64,000 nucleotides of DNA from Ampullaceana balthica (taxonomy: Eukaryota; Mollusca; Gastropoda; Lymnaeidae): NCBI GenBank assembly GCA_944989445.1, contig CALYLW010000058.1, forward strand, positions 1,161,501-1,225,500, read 5' to 3'. Below the pieces are notes generated by a model that was not told the origin of the DNA, did no database searches, and worked only from the letters and a program-made list of their open reading frames with translations. The position numbers and the translations under genes are program-made. The number at the start of each line of letters is the position of its first letter. The first letter of the stretch is position 1. This document shows positions 36,001-45,000 of this stretch, one piece after another.

Positions 36001-39000
36001 AACAGAGTTTATGAAAGTGGATTGTTGTTTTCACTATTTAATATGCTGATCATCACAAGCCTTTTAGCGTGATCCATAGTTTACTGAACAGTACTTAGGC
36101 CAGAGATAAAATGACAAGAGGTTTTGAGATTTGGAACTTTTAAAAAAAGAAATGGAATCAAAAACTGTATTACGAAAAATGTGGAGAATAAAAGGAAATT
36201 CAATTAAATGAGAATTAACACTGGTATAAGATAATTTTTTTAAATAGATGGTACTTTTTATAATTCTAAATAAAACATTTTAATGCAACAATTCTACACT
36301 TGATTGCTTTTGATTAGATGAATGACAAAGTGACACAAGTGACAATAGAATGGTTGGTAATCAGTGTTGAGTTCATAGTGATCTGATTTATGATGATGGT
36401 AAGCATACTAGATACTACTTGCATACTTGATACAAAACACAAATTGAACAATTGTTTTTTTAACATGTGGGATATAAATGTCCAATTAAATTATGAGCAC
36501 AGATGTTATTTTTTACTTGGAGCATTCTAATATGGAAATTGCAAGATTTTTGTGTTTCAGCGATGAAGACTGGGAGTTCAGTGTAATTAGAAAAAAAACT
36601 TGCATTTTTAATGTATTTTAGTCATGAGCTGCTGCTTCTTAAAAATGTAAACCTCCTTAATAAATTTTAATAACAAATCTAAATCCTGGCTTTATTTCAC
36701 CCCCTACATTGAATTTAGTTTTCCTTAATTTGGACAGTTAATTGCAACAATTTCTTACCTTTAATCATTAACATTTAATAGAACATGCCAAACTTTACAA
36801 AGTCCAAATTTGGTAATAGTTTCATTACTGGTTATGATTGTAGGTAATATTACTGAGCCATGTTTTGCCTTTAGAACAGGATCTATTAAGTCAGAATTCC
36901 TCAATATTCATAAGCTGCGCCAGTTCTATTCAAATAGCCCCCCTGCTGCTGGCTAAAATGTGTAAACAAGGGCAAGAACAAGAACAAATATTGAAGTGAC
37001 CCCATTTTGTGTCCCAGTAACAGAAGATTTCTAATAATAAATTAAATGTTAATGTTATATTCCAAATTGTACCAATAAAACTCATCAGACGAAGGGACTT
37101 CAAGAATAAACTCTTAACTGTACCTTATTTGATCAGATTGATGTAATTTGTTAGGTTTAAAATCAAAATGAGGCAAATGAATCAAGCTAATCATTCTGGT
37201 GTTTTGAAGTGCTTCCACTAAGAAATTCCCACATTCTACTCTTGTGTAATGACATTAACAGGAATGTTAACATTATAATATCTGAAGACTCCTTACTAGC
37301 CCTACATTTTGTTTAACTTGGACAGCATTAGATTACATGATGCATCAATATCTTGAGATTTTACTGATTATTCTCATTACTTGTAATTAGGAGAGACTTC
37401 ATTCAAGGTGATTGTTTAACTATAGTTTTTACAATTTAAACAAAAATAAAAATGGGTAAATGATGTGAATAAGAAAAGGACCAAGCTTAACTTCCAGTTT
37501 GATCAAGAAATCTTTCAATTTAGAGAGCACAAGGCTTTGCTGGGCACAACACAGAGTGTTCCAATAATGGGAGAGAAAAATAAGAAATGTATGACAGAAA
37601 TGTAAAAGACAGAGTAAAGAATATTTTACTGGGTTATTTTGAATGTGTATTAGAATGATTGTAAACAGAATTTATACATTAAAAAAGAACAACAATTTTT
37701 CAAAACGAATAAATAACTAAAGTAAGACTTGTTCCTAGTTGTAACAGGCAGCAGTCTGTTATAGTCTTTACTTTAGCTTGACTCAATGGTTTCATTGGTC
37801 TCAAATAAATATTCAAAACACACCAGTGCATATAATCATGTGCCTAACAAAATCAAAGTTAAAAAAATAAAATAAAAAAACAACCAAACATTTACAAAGC
37901 TTGATGATGTGGCTTGAACATAGCAGCCAAAATAAAAACACATGGTGCAATCATACTTGCTGAACATGATCACCAGTAGAGGAAACATAGAAGATAAATT
38001 TGAGCATTGTAGATAGTAAATATTGGTGGGAGAGGAAACATGTATGATAAATAAGAGCAATGTTGATAGTTAATATTGGTGGTAGAGGAAATATGTCAGA
38101 TAAATTAGATAGTAAATATTGGACTTAGAGAAAACATGAAGGATAAATATTGGGATTATAAACATAAAATATTTTTCCTACTGAAGCATTTAAATGTGGA
38201 TAAATAATTTTATTGGGATTTTTGGGCAAAGTACAGCATATTGTTTCAATATACCTTACAAAGTTAATCTAAATCTACAGCCTAAAAATATTGAATTATT
38301 ATCAAACGTAAATAAAATATCAAAATGTTATTTTGCTGTCTCATATCAAGTGATACCCAGACTTTTCTCGCACTTGGATTGTGCTTTAAATGTAGAAACT
38401 GTGTACATTTTTTGGGCACAATTATTATAAAAAAGTAGGTCATTAATGTGCAGTCATAAATGTTCAACTTACCTTGGAGAACCGTCTTCCATTGGTGGCA
38501 CAACAACAACCTTGACAACGGCAGATGTCCGAAGCAAATCCACAATTTGATCATGTGACAGAGTGGTTGTTGCAACTTTACAGATTTCAACTAGACGACT
38601 TCCCTTTCTTAGTCCTGCTTCCCAGGCAAAGCCGTAGGGTTCAACATCTGTAACAATCCCCTCTGATTGAATATGAAAGCCCAGTTGTCCTAGGCCATTA
38701 CGTTTCAAGGCCATTTTGGATGTCTGTAGGAAGAAATCAAGGCCAATTAGAAAATCTTCAGTCCTACATGAGTCAGCAGTCTTTTTGTTCCCCCTCAACA
38801 ACTAGGGCTATATGAGGGCAAGAATTCAAATAAAACTTTGTATGGTGGTGAAATTGAGGAACTTTAATATTCCTTTTTTTAAAACTACACTTAAATAAAT
38901 TATTCTCTTGTTTTGGGAACATTACCATTATAGCAATTTTATAAATTTTTGAAGAGAATTCTTAAACAAATTGGTGTTTATGAGAATCTACTACATTAGT

Positions 39001-42000
39001 GTCATTAGCTCTAAATATTCTTAAAGAAATCCAATTTAAAGAACAACTGTTGGATGTCCACAAAGAAATGGCAGCTAAAATGCCAAGTGCCCTGGGCCTT
39101 CCTGAGTCTCTGAAAAGACATGCAATTTATCTTTAATTTCTACAAAAGTCAACCTCTGTAATAACATGGCCATGATTTGTTTCGGTAACATCTAATGTAC
39201 CAACATATCTTGACACGTGCCGATTCATCTATAAAGGACATACCTCAGTGCCATGTGTGACAGCTTTTAACCGTGTGATAATTTCTTGCATCTCTTCAGC
39301 TTCACCAGACATTGGTCTAAGTAACAAACACTCTCCGGCTCCAAAGTACAAACACAAACTGAAACAAACATTTTGTAACAACCAGTTAGCATTTTATGAA
39401 ACAGTTCTGTATTAAAAAACAAGTTTTCATTTTTCATAAGAGAGATGGCATAAAAAAATTACCTCATGATACCTTGAGATATAAGATTACCTGCTTGGTT
39501 GAGGTGATACCTTGAGATATGAGATTACCAGCTTGGTTGAGGTGATACCTTGAGATATGAGATTACCTGCTTGGTTGAGGTGATACCTTGAGATATGAGA
39601 TTACCTGCTTGGTTGAGGTGATACCTTGAGATATGAGATTACCAGCTTGGTTGAGGTGATACCTTGAGATATGAGATTACCTGCTTGGTTGAGGTGTCCA
39701 GCCTATGACTGTGCTACAAGGAATTGTAAAGATGACATCTTTGTTGGTTTCCTCCACTAACACAATGGTGTCTGCAGCAACTGCCAATAAACACTCAACC
39801 TAGAAAGTGACAACAAAAGTGTAATGACTTTAGACAGAAAAACAACATATGCCATATCAGTGCCATTCCATTGTAAGGTCTGTTAAAAAGTCATTATAAG
39901 GTATTTGACAGCTCTAGTTACCTGTGAGGCTGTTCCCATATCTTCCACTTGCACTTTCCAAACTACAGCACCTTTAGCATACATGTCAGGTATAACTTTC
40001 TGCTTGGGCTTTTCTCTCTTTCTGCCACTGCCCAAACCAAACTTACCTGAAAAATTAGCATCTATTGAATAGTCAGGAAAATCCACTGAGATTAAAGATT
40101 GAATGTGAAATATTTAATAAAACTTTACGTTCTCATTAGCAACTGCTTTGATAATAAGTACAGGTATTCAGAAAAGAAAATAATAAAATTTTGGAAGAAA
40201 TCAACAAGTATATTCATCTGAACACCCAAAAACTACACAACTTTACTAGTTACAAAGAAGCTGTCAACGAATGAGTGATCTTACTTAGTTTAGAACCCGA
40301 ATCAATAGGTGTATTTGTGACGTAGTTGGTGGCCAGGTCTTTTAAGTACTCTTGCCTTGTTCTTGTGGCCATAGTTAGAAATTTGTCTGATTTGTGGGCT
40401 GCATTCTCTGCATTGATGACTGGGGGGGAAAAAAGGGGGGGGGAGGGGGGAACAGGACGTTTTGTTTTAATATTATTGGTTAGAAATTAGAAACAGCACG
40501 TATTTTCATCCCCATATAGGTTATATGAAATACCCATTTTCTCGACACCAGATAGGTTATATGAAATACCAATTTTCTCATCATCAGCATATATAATATA
40601 TAAATATAAAAATAGATTTTAAAAATATATTCATCTCATCATGTCACCCAAATGGTTTTGTCATACTGACTCCAGTAACTAAAGGTTAACACTGCTTATA
40701 ATTTTATCATTTAATAACAGAAACTGAGAGTAGTTCTTATGACAACTTTAATGTATGAAACTTACTTTTAGCTAACAAAAAATCAACAAATTCTTGAGAT
40801 TTCTTGAAGCTGCAGTTCTGTGGTATGGGTGGACCAAATGGAGGGACATCTTTGGAGCGAGCTATTGCGATGCTGCAGATAAAACATGGCAAATAGATTT
40901 ATAAAACAATTTGGTACGTTGCTCCGTATGGAATAAATCAAATTCACAATTTTACCCAACTGTAGAATATTTTTCCAGTTGTGGTTTTCACTGTAACTTT
41001 TGATACTTCCTTCCTTTTCTTATATCCTGTGCCATTGTTTGTTTGTTGTTGTTTTTCCTTTCTTTTTATCTTTACTTAAACTATTTTTCTAGATATAGTA
41101 TGTCTTTAAAGTGTAAATATAATTGTAATACTTATGTCAGTACTGTATGTTAATTGTACTGATGAAGGCATTAGCCGAAACGTTTACTGTTGTATTAGTT
41201 AAATCTATTGTTTTCATGACACAATTTGTTGGTGTATTTTGTACATTTTACATCTAGCACAATATGCAAAATGATAAACAGGTTGTCTTTAAAAAGGGTA
41301 AACAACTTTTGTCTGACACTTTTTAGATATGGAGATATATGACTAATTCACACCCCAAAAAAAACACCTTAGTAATAGTAGCAATAATAAAATAGTATTA
41401 TTATTATTACCTGTAGCGAGCACCGTCCGTGTTAGGATTGCTCACTCTGACAATGACAAAAACATGTTGGAATTGTGACCTCACTGTCTGGGGGGTGAAG
41501 GGGAGAGCACCAGGCTCTTGAAATACTATTGTGACAATATCATTACCTATATGTCTCTTTCGCAAAAGCTGAAATAAAAAATTGTATGAAATCTTAAAAA
41601 AATATTTCAAACATCAAAATAATTATCTGAAACTAAACTATTAAAATAATTGATATTTAAAAAAAATCAATTTTAAATTTAAATTTCAGAAATATTATTA
41701 AAAATAATTTTACCCTAAACGTGAATTTAATTCTGAACTAAATTTAAATAGTGATCGTTTCATACGGCTAAAAAGCTTCTCATACCAGAAATAAAAACAT
41801 GAAGCTAAATTTGATTTATCAAGCATGCAATAGTATTGTTTCTTTTATTCATTGCAAAAATATCAAGCACATGACTAGATATGTTTTCTTAAAAGATAGT
41901 GTAAAATAAAGATGTAAAAAGATGCCTTAATATAAATATCTTAACCTATTTTAAAATCTAAATCAAAAACAAATTACTTAAAAAAATAACATTGTTAAAA

Positions 42001-45000
42001 CAAAAGGGGGCACAAGATGAATTAGTTTTTCCACAAATGGCACCACTTATTTGATGTCAATGAAATAGGCTCAGTTCAAACCTGTTGTTTGTTGTTGGGT
42101 GTATGTGGCAGCAGGGTAGACACATGAAACATCATTTCATTGTTGTTAAATGTGGTGTAGTAGGAATGAGTGCCTGTTGTGTCAGCTGGAAATTAACATA
42201 AAAGCATTAAACACTTGGATGACAAGATGGGAAATAAAAAAAAATCTGTATAATAAATAGACTCTCACAATTTATGTAACTTTAATATTACTAATGAAAT
42301 TATGAAAACATTTCCCTTCATAGCTAAGATGTATTTGATCTTAGTTACTCACTTTTACAGTCTAGTCCAGCCCGATACTTCTCAAATCCTTTCAACCTCA
42401 CCTTCTGGCTGATTAAATTCAGAAACTCCTCTAGTGGAGGTTCACTGAACTCTATAAATAAATATATCATTGAATGGACAAGCTGCACAGATGTTAGCAA
42501 TGTATGTACATATTTTATTTGTAAAAAACAAATCCCACCAAAATAAAAACTGCTTGCATTTTTTATGCATTTTGTCTCTGATTTTTTAAAAAACAAAATA
42601 TTTACATTATTTTATGTTACAAATTTCATTTAAGAGTAATAACAAACCCATAATCAGGAGAATAGAACAATCTAATTTTTTAAATTTATTGAATATGCAC
42701 AGACTTATTTGAGTGATTATTAAAAAGAGTAGTAACAACTGGTGCACCACTAACCATTATTATACATGTCTTCTTCAGTACTCTGGCCAGCCTTGCAGTA
42801 CATAATGCCAACTTTGTAGGTATTGCTTATCTAAAGGTAAGAAACAAAATCTATTCTAGAGTTGAATAATAAATCTAACCAATACTCAGTTCAATGAATG
42901 TTCAAGGCAAATAAATTGTGTGTTATATGTCAAATAAAATCTGATAGGTCAATTCAAGCTTTGTAGGTTTCTAATGATTCTTAAGGACTATAAAAAAAAA
43001 GCAGTTCATAAAAATCACTCATGATAGTAAAATGCAAACTTGCATGTAAACCAATTTTTTAAAGTTAAACTACCAAAAACATAAAACAACACATTAGCTA
43101 TTCAATAAAAAAGGTTAAATTGTTTTTAATAGTTGGATTAATGCACTGTATCACTTGACTGTGGGGAAGGGAAATTGTTCCGCTATTCCTTTATAGTAAC
43201 TTTCTGTGACTAAGCTCCCCGCCAACAAATATGGATTACTGAGTGTATTAGAGAACATTTTTAAAAAAAAATGTATTCCTTGTTATCTAATTCCTCACCC
43301 CTTGTTATTTAATTCCTCACCCCTTGTTCAAAGTTAGTCACACCTTGTTCTCTAATTACTCACCCCTTGTTCATAGTTACTCACCCCTTGATCTAATTCC
43401 TCGCCCCTTGTTATTTAATTACTCACCCCTTGTTCATAGTTACTCACCCCTTGTTCATCTAACTTGAGCAGCTGCTCACAAGTCTTTGGTCCTGCCACAG
43501 CCTGCCTCAAACAAGCCAACTGAACCTCAGGTACCGCCATCTCCAGGACATCTTTAATGGGGATTCCCCTAGAGCTGCTCAGTCTTGATGGGATGGCATC
43601 CTCTAGTATACAGCCTCGAAGTGTTGTTAGCTAAAAAAAAGCCAGTCCATTTAAATGTATAACTAGAAATGTACAATTTACAATTGCAAAAATTATTTGA
43701 GAGCACTTGTATAAATTTTGAGAAAAAATGCTTTATAAGCCGTACTTGTACTAAGAAAAAATATTTTGTAGTTATGTACTCCAACAATTTCTTTTCTGTC
43801 CAGCTCACATGAAACATATTTTTATGAGGAAGGCAGGGGATGTATTGAAATATAACTCTGTTATGTTCAGTGGTTATATAATATATCAGATGAGTTGGAA
43901 ATATGACAACACTTCCTCATTACATGGAAATATTCTGCTGAACCTTGGTATTGACAGCATGAAAGTGATTTATTACATCTCATGAAGGCATGGAAATGTG
44001 AAGCATCAGACTATGTGATTTTTCTCATAGCTTCTGAATAATTCACAGTATTTACTGATTCCTATTCAATGTTAATGTTACACAAATAAGATAAAGCTAT
44101 TTTTAAAAAAACAACACACACACACATTTAACTGACATGCACTAATAATAATTTTAAAAAGAGAATTTAAAAAAAAATAGTGAAAAGAAATCAATAAAAA
44201 AAAATTACCTTTGACTTCCTAAGGCATAATTTAAAATATGAATCAATTAACTTTTATAGAAGCCAACTTTTAAGTTATATTTTAAAATTTGATAATTGAT
44301 TACTGGTGTTCCTATTAATCTTTTGTAGAAAGCCTAACTCATATAAAACCCTTTCATTCATATCCAACAATGCTGAGGTAAGCAAACATATTTCAAGAGC
44401 TCTACTAATAATAATGTAATGAATAATGGAATGTGGACTTGCCTCACTAGTTCTACAAATAATTCTATACTGAGATGAGCCATATTCGGAACGCCCTAAG
44501 TTGTTAATTCTGTCTTCAATGTCTAGTTTTTCTCTTCTTACACTGATAGCTACAGGTCCAAGATTCTCGTCTGAACCAAAATAGTTCTGATGTTCTGGAA
44601 AAAATGAATCAAAATTAAATCACTGCCATTTTTACACCTTTTAAAACTAATAAAGTCTCTAAGTCAAGCCGCACCCTATACAATATATAGATAAATCATT
44701 AGGATAATGAATTAAATAAATGAAATAAAGATATCCAATAGTTTATACAGATGTACTTTAAGAAAACAACTGTTGAATTTCAAAAACAAATAAGAAACAT
44801 TACCCATTCGTTGCAACAACTATAAGTATAAGTCAAACTAGGCTTTTTATATAAGGCATGTTTGATATTAAATAAGCCAATATAGTTACCTTGAGTATAA
44901 AAAAAGTGTCGATAGTAATAAGCCCCATGGTCCACATACTCAATGACATGGCCCCGATGGGACACCAGAGGGGGTAGAATTTGCCCTGAGGGGGAGGGGG

